A stretch of 64,000 nucleotides of DNA from Burkholderia ambifaria. Its GTDB lineage: Bacteria > Pseudomonadota > Gammaproteobacteria > Burkholderiales > Burkholderiaceae. Positions 31,183 through 42,056 of the stretch are shown in pieces (positions within the stretch are counted from its first letter, which is position 1; each line of letters starts with the position of its first letter). A program made the position numbers and the translations under genes. The stretch covers positions 11,916 through 75,915 of the forward strand of contig NZ_LKPJ01000015.1 in assembly GCF_001443045.1 (NCBI RefSeq), given 5' to 3'. The notes under the pieces were generated by a model. The model saw nothing but the letters and a program-made list of their open reading frames with translations. It did no database searches and was not told the DNA's origin.

Positions 31183-31722
31183 CAGTGGGGGTCCGGCTCG
31201 GCATGGTCGCCCGTGTATCGGGTGGGGGTCGTGATGGTGCGACCATGCACGGCCGACGGGAAGACGTCGAGCAGCAGCCCACCCGGCGTTTTTCCGTGCC
31301 GAGCGCGACATACTGAAACGCTCATGCCGCATCAGTCCGTGGTGCCCGTCAACGTGCGTGCCTGCAATAGTGCCGCCTGCCCGTTGCAGGCCGGCGGCAT
31401 CCTGCACCGCTCACGCAAACAAACCTGCTTGATTCGATCGTAGGCAAGCAGGCTCGCCCCCATATCGACGAGCCTCAGCCCGCTTCGGCCGCTCACGCTT
31501 CGGCATCGGCGCCGGCCGAAATGCGTATCGGGCACGACAGACCAGACGCTCGACCGCCTGCCGACGAAAGTTCGGAGAAGATGCGGCGGAGCGAGGTTCG
31601 CCTGGATCCACGCAGAACGACTCGGCATGCGTGGCCGAGGCGACCTGGCCGCGATCGAGGCTCGGTCATGAAGGAGGAGCGTCGCGCCGCCGACGGATAC
31701 GCACCGGCGGCGCGAGCAACGG
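31183..31722. other. Intergenic region between DUF4148 and livF, with a livF remnant
   Basis: About 540 bp without an intact gene. It contains a degenerate copy of the livF 3' end (31424-31475). The rest shows nothing recognisable apart from GC-rich sequence without protein-like frames. Confidence 0.6.
31424..31475 (-). pseudogene. Degenerate duplicate of the 3' end of livF
   Basis: About 52 bp resemble the end of livF at 31738-31789 with roughly 80% identity by eye. Translated on the minus strand, GASLLAYDRIKQVCL matches GANLLANDRIKQAYL of LivF. The remnant lies 315 bp downstream of the intact gene in the same orientation, so it could be the tail of an old duplication of livF or of the whole transporter operon. 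Confidence 0.65.
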
Positions 31723-32423
<701 letters not shown>

Positions 32424-32424
<1 letters not shown>

Positions 32425-33197
32425 CACTCTTCCCCCAGATACGCCTTGATCACGCGCGGGTCGTTGCGCACCGCTTCCGGCGTGCCGATCACGATCGGCC
32501 GGCCGTGCTCCATCACGAGGATGCGGTCCGACACGCCCATCACGAGGCTCATGTCGTGTTCGATCAGCAACACCGATACGCCGAACTCGCGGCGCAGCTT
32601 GTCGATCAGGTGCTGCAGCTCGATCTTCTCCTGCGGGTTGAGGCCGGCCGCCGGCTCGTCGAGCATCAAGAGGCGCGGCTCGGTGATCATGCAGCGCGCG
32701 ATCTCCAGACGCCGCTGGTGCCCGTACGACAGCGTGCCGGCCTGGCGGTTGGCCACCGACGTCAGCCCCATCCGGTCGAGCCACACGGCCGCGCGTTCGA
32801 GCGCTTCCTTCTCGGCACGGCGATACGCGGGCGTCGAGAACAGGCCCGGCAGCAACCCCGCCTTCACCTTGCGATGCTGCGCGACGAGCAGGTTCTCGAC
32901 GACGGTCAGCGACTTGAACAGGCGGATGTTCTGGAACGTGCGCACCAGGCCCTTCAACGCGATCTTGTGGCTCGGCAGCCCCGCGATCGCATGGCCGTCG
33001 AGCACGACGTCGCCGCCGGTCGGCTTGTAGAAGCCGCCGACGCAGTTGAACACCGTGGTCTTGCCCGCGCCGTTCGGCCCGATGATCGCGAACACTTCGT
33101 CGCGACGCACGTCGAAATCGATGCCGCCCACCGCGAGCAACCCGCCGAAGCGCATCTGCAGCCCGGCGACCTTCAACAGTTCTGCATTCGCACTCAT
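32424..33197 (-). CDS. livG: Branched-chain amino acid ABC transporter ATPase LivG
   Basis: A 257-residue ABC ATPase with Walker [10 protein letters not shown], signature [10 protein letters not shown] and Walker [12 protein letters not shown]. The long insertion between Walker A and the signature is typical of LivG compared with LivF. The start at 33197 ([10 protein letters not shown]) overlaps the livM stop; an upstream in-frame ATG would run into livM. It acts with LivF in the cytoplasmic part of the transporter. Confidence 0.96.
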
Positions 33198-34465
33198 TGG
33201 GGCAGCTCCACGTGGGGACGGCTCGCGGGCAGCAGGCCCTGCGGACGCCACATCATCATCAACACCATCACGAGACCGAAGATCAGCATCCGGTACTCGG
33301 CGAAGCCGCGCGCGACTTCCGGCAGCACGGTCAGCAGGATCGCCGCGAGGATCACGCCGAGCTGCGAGCCCATCCCGCCGAGCACGACGATCGCGAGGAT
33401 CAGCGCCGATTCGATGAAGGTGAACGATTCAGGATTCACGAGGCCCTGGCGCGCCGCGAAGAACGCGCCGCCGATGCCGGCGAACGCCGCGCCGAGCGTG
33501 AACGCCGACAGCTTGATGCGCGTCGGGTTCAGGCCCAGCGAACGGCACGCGATCTCGTCGTCGCGCAGCGCTTCCCACGCGCGGCCCATCGGCATGCGGA
33601 TCAGGCGGCTCGTCACGAACAGCGTGAAGCCGACCAGCACCAGCGCGATCAGGTACAGGAAGATCACCATGTGCTCGCCGCTGTATTCCAGCCCGATCAG
33701 CTCATGGAAGGTCTTCGCGCCTTCGACGCTCGCCGAGCGCGCCATCTCGAAGCCGAACACCGTCGGTTTCGGAATGCTCGAGATGCCGTCCGGGCCGCCC
33801 GTGAGGCTCGTCAGGTTGTTCGCGAGCAGGCGGATGATTTCGCCGAAGCCGAGCGTCACGATCGCGAGATAGTCGCCGCGCAGGCGCAGCACCGGGAAGC
33901 CGAGCAGGAAGCCGAACGTCGCCGCCGCGATCGCCGCGATCGGCAGGCACTCCCAGAACGACAGCCCGAAATACTGGTTCAGCATCGCGTACGTATAGCC
34001 GCCGACCGCGTAGAACCCGACATAGCCGAGATCCAGCAGCCCCGCGAAACCGACCACGATGTTCAGCCCGAGGCCGAGGATCACGTAGATCAGCGCGAGC
34101 GTCGCGACGTCCACCGCGCCGCGCGAGCCGAAGAACGGCCACACCAGCCCGACCGCGAGCATCACCCAGATGATCACGCGCTGCTGCTGCGCGCCCATCG
34201 CGGGCATCGCCGGCAGCTTCACCGCCGATTTCGCGCGCACGAGCCACGGCTTGAACAGCTGGAACAGGAACACGGCCGCGACCGCGATCCACACGGGACG
34301 CCAGTGCGGCGTGAGCACGACCTGATAGCCGTCGAGCTTCAGCTGCAGGCCGAGCACCGGAATCGTGAGAATCGCCGTCAGGATCGCGGCGGCCGCGGCA
34401 TTCTTCAGCGCCTGGCCGACCGAGGCGTCGGCGACCGGACGGCGAACGGAAATGACTTGACTCAT
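33194..34465 (-). CDS. livM: Branched-chain amino acid ABC transporter permease LivM
   Basis: A 423-residue membrane permease. The first 120 residues form an extra hydrophobic N-terminal part (helices near 30-50, 65-80 and 105-120) seen in longer LivM proteins. The core then follows: [36 protein letters not shown] (the ATPase-contact region) and the late [13 protein letters not shown] segment. The ATG at 34465 follows a GGGAGACGC ribosome site, and the stop overlaps livG by 4 bp. Confidence 0.95.
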   Translation of the reverse strand: MSQVISVRRPVADASVGQALKNAAAAAILTAILTIPVLGLQLKLDGYQVVLTPHWRPVWIAVAAVFLFQLFKPWLVRAKSAVKLPAMPAMGAQQQRVIIWVMLAVGLVWPFFGSRGAVDVATLALIYVILGLGLNIVVGFAGLLDLGYVGFYAVGGYTYAMLNQYFGLSFWECLPIAAIAAATFGFLLGFPVLRLRGDYLAIVTLGFGEIIRLLANNLTSLTGGPDGISSIPKPTVFGFEMARSASVEGAKTFHELIGLEYSGEHMVIFLYLIALVLVGFTLFVTSRLIRMPMGRAWEALRDDEIACRSLGLNPTRIKLSAFTLGAAFAGIGGAFFAARQGLVNPESFTFIESALILAIVVLGGMGSQLGVILAAILLTVLPEVARGFAEYRMLIFGLVMVLMMMWRPQGLLPASRPHVELPQ

Positions 34466-34476
34466 CTGCGTCTCCC

Positions 34477-35403
<927 letters not shown>

Positions 35404-35529
35404 GTGCGGGAAGCTCCCGTTGGCGCTGGGTCGCATGCCGTCGCCGGATCACGGCGTTCGGCCGCGCGCAACGCACGGTGTCGTCTCGGGCCGCCCCTTG
35501 GCCGCGCAACGGCCAAATGCGCACGCGCC

Positions 35530-35548
35530 CTGCCCGGGTGACGGGCAG
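35530..35548 (-). promoter_or_regulatory. Stem-loop between livK and livH
   Basis: Perfect 7-bp stem CTGCCCG / CGGGCAG with a 5-nt loop, 29 bp after the livK stop and without a T tract. In transporters with an excess of binding protein, such stems protect the upstream mRNA or partly terminate transcription. Confidence 0.45.
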
Positions 35549-35576
35549 AGCGGGTGCGCGGGGCGGGTACTCCGTA

Positions 35577-36695
35577 TTACCGGGCGGCGGTCTTCGTCGC
35601 GTCCTTGTGCCACGTGTAGACGACGAACTTGAACGCCTTCAGGTCACCCTGTGCGTCGTACGCGACCTTGCCGATCGGCGTGTCGAACGTCGTCTTGTGC
35701 ATGTACGCGGCGACCTTCGTCGGGTCGGTCGTCTTCGCGCCCGAGATCGCGTCGGCGATGATCTTCACCGCTGCGTACGACGGCATCTGGAACGGGCCGT
35801 TCGGGTCGCGCTTCTTGTCCGCGAAGGCCTTCACGAGGCCTGCGTTGGCCGGGTCCGCCGAGAAGTCGGCCGGCAGCGTGACCAGCATGCCTTCCGAAGC
35901 CGGGCCGGCGATCGCCGTCACGTCCTTGTTGCCCACGCCTTCAGGCCCCATGAACGTGGCCTTCACGCCCTGCTCGCGCGCCTGGCGCATCAGCAGGCCC
36001 ATTTCCGGGTGGTAGCCGCCGAAGTACACGAAATCGACGCCTTGCGACTTCAGCTTCGTGATGATCGCCGAGTAGTCCGAATCGCCGGCGTTGATGCCTT
36101 CGAACAGCACGACCGGGATCTTCGCGGCTTCGAGGTCCTTCTTCACCGACGACGCGATGCCCTGGCCGTACGACTGCTTGTCGTGCAGGATCGCGACCTT
36201 CTTCGGCTTCACGTTGTTGATGATGTAGTGCGCGGCGGCCGGGCCTTGCTGGTCGTCACGACCGATCGTGCGGAAGATGAAGTGGCGCTTCTTGCCTTCC
36301 GTCAGCTGCGGCGCGGTGGCCGACGGCGTGACCATCACGATGCCTTCGTTCTCGTAGATGTCGGAGGCGGGGATCGTCGAACCCGAGCACACATGGCCGA
36401 TCACGTACTTGATCTTCTGGCTGACGATCTTGTTGGCGACGGCGACGGCCTGCTTCGGCTCGCAAGCGTCGTCCATCATCACGACTTCAAACTTGTTGCC
36501 GCCCGCACCGCCTGCCGCGTTGATCTGTTCGATCGCGGTCAGCGCGCCGGCCTTCACCATGTCGCCGTATTGGGCGACCGAGCCGCTCATCGGACCGGCG
36601 ATGGCGATCTTCACGGTGTCCGCTTGCGCGGCGGCGGCGCCGGCGGCGAACAGCACGGCGGCGACGGAAATGGACGTAAGACGGGACAGCGTCAT
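35577..36695 (-). CDS. livK: Branched-chain amino acid ABC transporter periplasmic binding protein
   Basis: A 372-residue periplasmic binding protein. A signal peptide (residues 1-26, [17 protein letters not shown]) is followed by [18 protein letters not shown], typical of LivK/BraC. Later family segments are [15 protein letters not shown] and [12 protein letters not shown]. It captures the amino acid in the periplasm and hands it to LivHM. Short Lys-rich C-terminus is normal. It is first in the livK-livHMGF set; the long spacer upstream should hold the promoter. Confidence 0.95.
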   Translation of the reverse strand: MTLSRLTSISVAAVLFAAGAAAAQADTVKIAIAGPMSGSVAQYGDMVKAGALTAIEQINAAGGAGGNKFEVVMMDDACEPKQAVAVANKIVSQKIKYVIGHVCSGSTIPASDIYENEGIVMVTPSATAPQLTEGKKRHFIFRTIGRDDQQGPAAAHYIINNVKPKKVAILHDKQSYGQGIASSVKKDLEAAKIPVVLFEGINAGDSDYSAIITKLKSQGVDFVYFGGYHPEMGLLMRQAREQGVKATFMGPEGVGNKDVTAIAGPASEGMLVTLPADFSADPANAGLVKAFADKKRDPNGPFQMPSYAAVKIIADAISGAKTTDPTKVAAYMHKTTFDTPIGKVAYDAQGDLKAFKFVVYTWHKDATKTAAR

Positions 36696-37442
36696 CTGGG
36701 AGCTCCTCGATGTTGTTTAGTCATACGGGCAAAGGCGGCATGACTTGCGCAATCGAACAGCACCCGGGGCGAGGACATAGGACACGCCCGAGACACATGA
36801 AGACGGACCTGCGGATAGATGTTGCGTAGCGGGGCCCGGCTCTTGCAGTCCCCCAAAGGGGACGTCTGGTTCGGAAAGACATCGTGATGCGTCTTGCATT
36901 GCGCAAGCGTTTCGCCTGCCCCGCTTGCCAACCGCTTGGTCGGAGGGATGGTCCGACAGCTGTTGGCAAGGCAGCCGAAATTATATGGGGGTTTTTAAAA
37001 CGTCTGTCAAAAATGGCGGGGGTATGAGGGAAAACACGGAGAAACTTACCAGTGGCTCGGTGGCGCTTAGGGAGCAACTTGTCGGGGGTGGTGACGTTTG
37101 CGGTGGGTGCAATCAGGTTGCTATTTTTGGTGGATTGGCGGGATGGTTGCTGACGTATAAGGCCTACGGCGATTTTCGGGTGGGCGGCGTGCGGTGTTCT
37201 TGTTTTATAGGGTTCGATCTATTTAAATCAATAAACTGATGATTACGTTGGCGCGCACCGATGCGGGGCGTCGGGTTGGTGCGGTTAATCCTTCTGTTTT
37301 CTGACTAACTTAGTCGCATAGAAGGCTTATTGTAATTTTCATGAAATAATTAGAGCTCGCCTCTGCAATCCAGCCAGCCACCCTGCGTGTCGCGTCGCCC
37401 TCTCGTTACAGGCCGGGTACCGAACGGCGCCAACTTTGTACA
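36696..37442. other. Long upstream region of livK, low GC in its distal part
   Basis: No gene is supported. The part next to livK should contain its promoter. From about 36965 to 37340 the sequence becomes rich in G/T and A/T runs with many stops in all frames, unlike the chromosome to the left, and marks the beginning of the accessory island. Confidence 0.55.
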
Positions 37443-37594
37443 GTGGAAGCTGCCGGATAACCAGGCCCTTTCTGGGCTGCGTTCATGCGATCTGGCGAGC
37501 ACGATGGCAACCAGATCGTGGCCGACGACACGCCGAGCAAGCTTCAAGTACAGGTCGCAAGCGACCATCAACAGTCCCGGCTTGTAGTCGGCTA
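37443..37594 (+). pseudogene. Fragment of a vgrG gene, frameshifted
   Basis: Two short plus-strand segments in different frames together give a VgrG core: KLPDNQALSGLRS, then after a shift near 37490 DGNQIVADDTPSKLQVQVAS and DHQQSRLVVGY. This is the region where VgrG proteins carry the conserved SGLRS and QLxSDH-SQLxLGY sequences. No start, gp27-like or spike part is present. It differs from the intact vgrG at 54326-56464 and so comes from another VgrG type. Confidence 0.6.
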
Positions 37595-37599
37595 TCGGC

Positions 37600-37680
37600 C
37601 CGCTCCGCACTCGCGACGACATCGTCGATCGTCAACGTACTCTCCGTATCCTTGCCGGCCCGCGATGCCGCCGTCTTTGT
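37600..37680 (-). pseudogene. Short fragment of a VWA-domain gene
   Basis: On the minus strand AGKDTESTLTIDDVVASAE resembles SDGKDTATIDDAVASAK of the larger VWA remnant at 45160-45695, with a 6-nt insertion. About 50 bp are clearly alike. It abuts the vgrG fragment. Confidence 0.5.
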
Positions 37681-37854
37681 CCGATATGCGGAAAACGCCG
37701 CAAGAATGTTGAGAATTGCCATTACGTCTGATGAGAAACACCCCAAAAGCCACACGTTCCGGGCCGAAAACTCGCACGCATGTTGAACCTCGAGCGGGAA
37801 TGAGTAAGATGCGTGAAAGGCGGTCGACAAGAACGCGTAACGCGGGGTAGCCAG

Positions 37855-38946
37855 ATGCAACGGAACGAATTGATTCCATCGACATTGATCGATGACATCT
37901 ACGCTGCAGCACTGGGCGATCAGAGATGGGAAACCGTGCTCGACGGATTGAGATCGTCGGTCGGCGTGCGCATGGCCACGCTGCTGTCGTTCGACGATGT
38001 GGCGAGAGTGCCGGCCATCGAGCGGGCTGCCGGCGACGACGAGCCGTGGGTTGCCGAATGCCACCGCACATACAACACCGAGTTCTATTTGTACGACCCG
38101 GTCGTACCGGTCGCCGGCAACTGGCCTGCAGGGCGCTGGTTCGAGGACATCAAGCAACTGTCCAGCCCGCAGCGCGCGCACAGCGTGTTCTACCAGGAAT
38201 TCCTGAGGCCCTACGGGATCGGCAGCATCTCCGGCCTGTACATCCATCGCGGCGAGCGCACCGGCGCATTCCTCAGCGTACAGAGCGGCCCCGAATCGCA
38301 GGGCCTGTCGGACTTGCAGCGGGACGCGATCGAAAGCATGGGCGCGCACATCAGCCGCGCACTACGGATCCAGGCACGCATCGGCGAACTCGAAGCACGC
38401 GTGGCCGCCGCGGAATCGGCGCTCGATGCGATTCCGGTGCCGGTGTTCTTGCTCGGCGCGCAACGCGAACTCCGCTATACGAATCGCGCAGCCGATCAAC
38501 TGGTCGCGGCGGAACCGGCGCTGCGGATCGTGAACGGGCGCTTCGCGCCGGAAGGCTGTGTCGATGATGCGCAATGGCGACACGCGTTTGCGCGCGGCGG
38601 ACTGTTGCTGCGCCGGACGACAGGCGAACCGCTGCCGCTTGCGCTGATGCCGGTGCCGGAACAGTCGCGCCTTGTGCGCGAACGACCTGGCGTCGCGGCA
38701 CTGATGACTGCGGCCGACCTGCATTCGCCATCGGCGCGCGCGCAGCGACTGCGGGTGTTCTATGGACTGTCGTCGGCCGAAGCCGATCTCGCGGTGCTGC
38801 TGTGCTGCGACGGGCATTCACCGCAGGAATGCGCCGAACTGCGCGGTGTCTCGATCGGCACGATCCGATCGCAGATCAAGTCGATCTATGCGAAGACGGA
38901 AGTAGCGCGGGCGGCGCAGTTGACGTCGCTGGTTATGCAGACGTGA
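37855..38946 (+). CDS. LuxR-type helix-turn-helix regulator
   Basis: A 363-residue regulator with a C-terminal LuxR-like helix-turn-helix (YGLSSAEADLAVLLCCDGHS; ECAELRGVSIGTIRSQIKSIY). The N-terminal 200 residues look like a GAF-type sensor (IYAAALGDQRWETVLDGL; FYLYDPVVPVAGNW), followed by a short PAS-like part. The ATG at 37855 is chosen because upstream residues are unlike protein. It has host-like base composition but sits inside the debris field of the island, with vgrG/VWA fragments on its left and an rhs fragment 9 bp after its stop. Its targets are unknown. Confidence 0.82.
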   Translation: MQRNELIPSTLIDDIYAAALGDQRWETVLDGLRSSVGVRMATLLSFDDVARVPAIERAAGDDEPWVAECHRTYNTEFYLYDPVVPVAGNWPAGRWFEDIKQLSSPQRAHSVFYQEFLRPYGIGSISGLYIHRGERTGAFLSVQSGPESQGLSDLQRDAIESMGAHISRALRIQARIGELEARVAAAESALDAIPVPVFLLGAQRELRYTNRAADQLVAAEPALRIVNGRFAPEGCVDDAQWRHAFARGGLLLRRTTGEPLPLALMPVPEQSRLVRERPGVAALMTAADLHSPSARAQRLRVFYGLSSAEADLAVLLCCDGHSPQECAELRGVSIGTIRSQIKSIYAKTEVARAAQLTSLVMQT

Positions 38947-38954
38947 GTCGATCC

Positions 38955-39362
38955 GGATTGGCGCCCACGCGATCCACTCCTCCTGAACCGCATTGCCCCA
39001 CACCTTGTAGCGGGCCTGCCAGACCAGCTCGCCGTCGGCGTCGGTCAGTTCCTCCGGGAGCCCCGAAACATCGTTATGAAAGTAGTAGACCGCGTCCCGT
39101 GCATCCGCATCGTTAGCCACCGGCTTGCCTTGATCAATCCGCGCAAGCGGCACGTAGCTATTGGACTCATACAAATACGTCAGCGCTTCCTCACCCTGAC
39201 GATCGTGATACGTCTCCTGCACCAACCGCATGCCGTCCCACAGGAAATCCGTACTCGCATAACTCCCATTGAGCTTCCGAACCCGCCGCCCAAACGCGTC
39301 GTATTCAAAGTGCGTCGTCCCGATGCCAAGCCGGTCCTTCGTCACTACCGACTTCAACTGGT
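38955..39362 (-). pseudogene. Fragment of an rhs core gene
   Basis: About 135 codons in one frame match the intact Rhs protein closely (TKDRLGIGTTHFEYDAFGRR; NDVSGLPEELTDADGELVWQ), equal to the region 50165-50573 of the intact gene. The match ends abruptly on both sides. No start codon or toxin tip belongs to it. It is best read as a product of recombination between rhs copies. Confidence 0.85.
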
Positions 39363-39690
39363 GGAGCAGGATCGCATTGCACGGCTACCGGTGGTGCCGG
39401 GACGGCGCGGTCGTCTTGCAATATCGCTTGGTGATGTTTCGTCGTGGCCGGTGGAGGCCGCCCTACTCGGCTTGCGGTCCGGCTATGCGTGGCACAGTCG
39501 AACGCAGTGCTGAGGCTCGCATTTGCGCGAATTGAAATTCGATTAGGCCGCGCGGTGCTGTCTGCGCGACCATTTCTATCACCGGCTCAACGGCGATCAC
39601 GGGTCGGATGTGGGTGTTCGCGCCACACTAGCCGATCGGCTTACCAGCCTCCAGACGAATCGAGTCGATGAACAGCGCGGCTGCCGCATC
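39363..39690. other. Spacer between the rhs fragment and symE
   Basis: About 330 bp with no gene I can support. A short plus-strand frame ending near 39513 (ISLGDVSSWPVEAALLG) looks protein-like and may be the tail of a lost gene, but no family is recognised. Confidence 0.4.
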
Positions 39691-39912
39691 TCACATCGCC
39701 GTGATGACCAGCCTTCCCGGCTCGACCGTTATCCGCACCTTTTTGCCGGGATCAAAACCCACGTCATTGATCAGCCACATTCCGCCGATCTTCATATACG
39801 GAAAGAACGTCTTCGGTTTGGTGCCGAAGCTTTTTGGAACACCCCACAGTTGCTGGACCGTCACGTAGCGTTCCGTGATCGGGGAACGTGCTTTATCATT
39901 CGCCTTAGCCAT
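39691..39912 (-). CDS. symE: SymE-family toxin of a type I toxin-antitoxin system
   Basis: A 73-residue protein matching SymE: RYVTVQQLWGVPKSFGTKP, then PYMKIGGMWLINDVGFDPG and the final strand VRITVEPGRLVITAM. SymE has an AbrB-like fold and in E. coli is an SOS-induced nucleic-acid-binding toxin held down by the antisense RNA SymR. The ATG at 39912 has AGGAG 7 bp upstream. The symR-like antisense RNA would be read from the plus strand over its 5' end, but I cannot identify its promoter. symE genes are often found next to rhs genes in Burkholderia and other proteobacteria, as here. Confidence 0.85.
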   Translation of the reverse strand: MAKANDKARSPITERYVTVQQLWGVPKSFGTKPKTFFPYMKIGGMWLINDVGFDPGKKVRITVEPGRLVITAM

Positions 39913-40578
39913 GGGCAACTCCTGCTTAGTTGGCTGTGGTTAGCGGGTCGTGAGTGTTGGTAGCACTTGCGGCCCGCGCTCGTTTACTGCGGTGTATTTT
40001 TGCTCGGACTCCTCCCTTTCAACTGCCTCGAGGAAACAATCCTTCGACGAGGTTTACCGGCTGCCGAGCGTCCATTCGCGCGCGCGATGCACACGCGATC
40101 ATCATTGGACACTCTTATTAGACCATCGATAACGTCAAATATTTGCGGCTTGCGCAAACGTTAGCCATCGGGCATAGGCACGCAATTTCGTCGGCGCCCA
40201 GCGGCCTATTGCATGCGCTGATGCGAACGGAAAAAGTGAACCGAAGCGGACGTCGATCGGCCTCGGAACGCAACGATTCGAAACAGTTCGAATGAATTGG
40301 CTTCACTCAGCGCAAGAGCACGTTTCGATACAAAAACGCCTGTTACTTCCCTTCGGACGCTCGGGCACAAGGAAGCTATTCGCGGGAATCTTTCGCTTTC
40401 CATATCTTCTGATGGCCGAAATCGACCCGAAGCAGACCTACGCACTTGAGGCGAGGCGATGGCCGGTTCTAAGGTACAACGGTCGTGCGCACTGCACGCC
40501 TGCGGGCCGCTAGGAGCAGTTGCTGGGCGAACGGCGGTACCAAATCCCATTCTGGTATTCTCGACGACGCACCGAACA
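39913..40578. other. Gene-poor region after symE
   Basis: About 665 bp. All frames are short and unlike protein; the longest minus-strand frame (near 40206-40601) lacks a ribosome site and any family trait. Mixed base composition suggests decayed DNA. Confidence 0.5.
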
Positions 40579-41427
40579 ATGGACCGACACATGGGATACA
40601 AATTCGAAAGCGCGTTTCTTACTGCGTATCTCTCGCATGAAGCTTCGGCGCGGTTTCCGGACTATTTCGCCTCAGTGGCACTGGAGTTGAGTGAACAGGT
40701 CCGAGGTTACGACTTCACTGAAACAACGCAAGACGGTCGAATCCACGTGAGGATGTTCGAACACAAACTCGAAGATACGCAGAGATTCGTCGATTGGTCT
40801 GTCGAGATATGGAATCAGATTTGGCGTTCTACCCATCGGTCCCGCAAGATTTCCACGAAAGAGTGTCTTGCGAATATCGTGCTTCGAGACGGAGGTACGC
40901 CTCTTGAATCTCTCCTGATCATGTTTGAAGGTTGGCACGAATGTAGTGAGTCGGACGATGGTCCTTACCTCTCGCTGACGAGGTATTCATTTCTCGAATT
41001 TTCGGAAGAACCATTCGCGACGATAGGGAACCTCTGTGCGGCTACTGGTTTGGCGGTTTTAGATCAGTTGATCGTGCACTTCAAGTCGAAAAACAAGGAA
41101 CGTGCGCTGTACGAGCTAGGACTGGCATGGCAGTTCGCGTCGATTGCGCGTTGGAGTAACCATATGGAAATGGCCTTGTACTTCGAGATGGAGTCTAGCC
41201 GTGAGCGCATGGCGCGCGCTGCAAGAGCAAGGCATACGAAATCTCCGATCCAGATAGTGAAGCATGAGGTGTACGAACTTTGGCAGATGTGGGAGCGGTC
41301 TCCATCGAAGTATCCAAGTGCGGCGGCCTTCGCTCGCGATATGTGCGACAAATGGCCTGACTTGCTCCATAGCGAGGTCGTTATTGCTCGCTGGGTGCGG
41401 GACTGGAGAAAAAAGAAGGCGGGATAG
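40579..41427 (+). CDS. Unknown accessory protein
   Basis: A 282-residue protein without a recognised family. It is soluble, rich in aromatic residues and acidic, with helical segments (FVDWSVEIWNQIWRSTHRS; ERALYELGLAWQFASIARWS). The C-terminal 50 residues (YPSAAAFARDMCDKWPDLL, then IARWVRDWRKKKAG) resemble the small helical DNA-binding tails found in phage and plasmid proteins. Codon use is less GC-biased than in the flanking chromosome, which points to transfer. ATG choices are 40579 or 40591; neither has a strong ribosome site. Its neighbours are symE and the SIR2-like gene, so it may belong to a defence or mobile cargo group. Confidence 0.7.
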   Translation: MDRHMGYKFESAFLTAYLSHEASARFPDYFASVALELSEQVRGYDFTETTQDGRIHVRMFEHKLEDTQRFVDWSVEIWNQIWRSTHRSRKISTKECLANIVLRDGGTPLESLLIMFEGWHECSESDDGPYLSLTRYSFLEFSEEPFATIGNLCAATGLAVLDQLIVHFKSKNKERALYELGLAWQFASIARWSNHMEMALYFEMESSRERMARAARARHTKSPIQIVKHEVYELWQMWERSPSKYPSAAAFARDMCDKWPDLLHSEVVIARWVRDWRKKKAG

Positions 41428-42056
41428 CACCCTGCATGCAGGCTGCGCACCGAGCGAGCAACATGCGCATCCTGCATGCATTGGACTTCCACAACGCGAC
41501 TCGTAGACAGACACTGGCGACAAGATCAGTTCTATGAGGTCACGAAATGTCAAAAACCCAAAAATCTTCGCCTCTGAAGAGACATGCAGTTCACGACCAT
41601 ACGCGACAAATTCCTTTGGTAGAGTTAATGTGTCTGTTCGCAACGGAGTCGGTTACGGTTCGACTAAGCGTTCTGATATGCGTGCTATGTGGAGAAATCA
41701 TCTTAAGCGCATTGATGTGTTTAATGCGTTTAAGCTTCGTCGCGACACTCTTATTGACGACGGGTGAATGTATAAAACATGGTGTCTTGTCGTTTTTCTA
41801 GGCGCTCTAGTTTCCCATATTAGTTTCATTTATAAACGGTCGTGAGGTCCAGCCGTTTGAGTGAAGCAGTCGTTTGAACGACCGAATGTCGGTGATGTTG
41901 AATCCTCAGCCGAAGGCCGCCGAAGCAAATCCGCGACGAGCCAGTCCTTCTTTCGTCCGCCCTTCACTGCGTGAATCATTGGCGATTGCGTTCGCGTTGG
42001 AACTGCGTCCAGCCGCATGGGTAGAATGAGCGATCTGAATCGTGAGGGGAAAGCAG
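41428..42056. other. AT-rich spacer before the SIR2-like gene
   Basis: About 630 bp. CCTGCATGCA occurs twice within 50 bp (41433 and 41471). A frame at 41547-41801 (84 codons, hydrophobic second half) has a GAGGT sequence before it but no family trait and competes with frames on both strands, so I do not call it a gene. The end of the region should hold the SIR2-like gene's promoter. Confidence 0.4.

Noticed and set aside
37813..37854. Upstream GTG start for the LuxR-type gene
   Set aside because: The 14 extra residues are basic and unlike the family; the ATG at 37855 begins the protein-like sequence.
40206..40601. 131-codon minus-strand frame after symE
   Set aside because: No ribosome site, no domain, unnatural cysteine/arginine/serine composition.
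41116..41643. 175-codon minus-strand frame over the end of the unknown 282-aa gene
   Set aside because: It overlaps a better plus-strand gene, lacks a ribosome site and changes composition midway.
41547..41801. 84-codon hydrophobic frame before the SIR2-like gene as a small membrane toxin
   Set aside because: Competing frames on both strands, cysteine/leucine composition of AT-rich random sequence, no family match; only the GAGGT upstream speaks for it.
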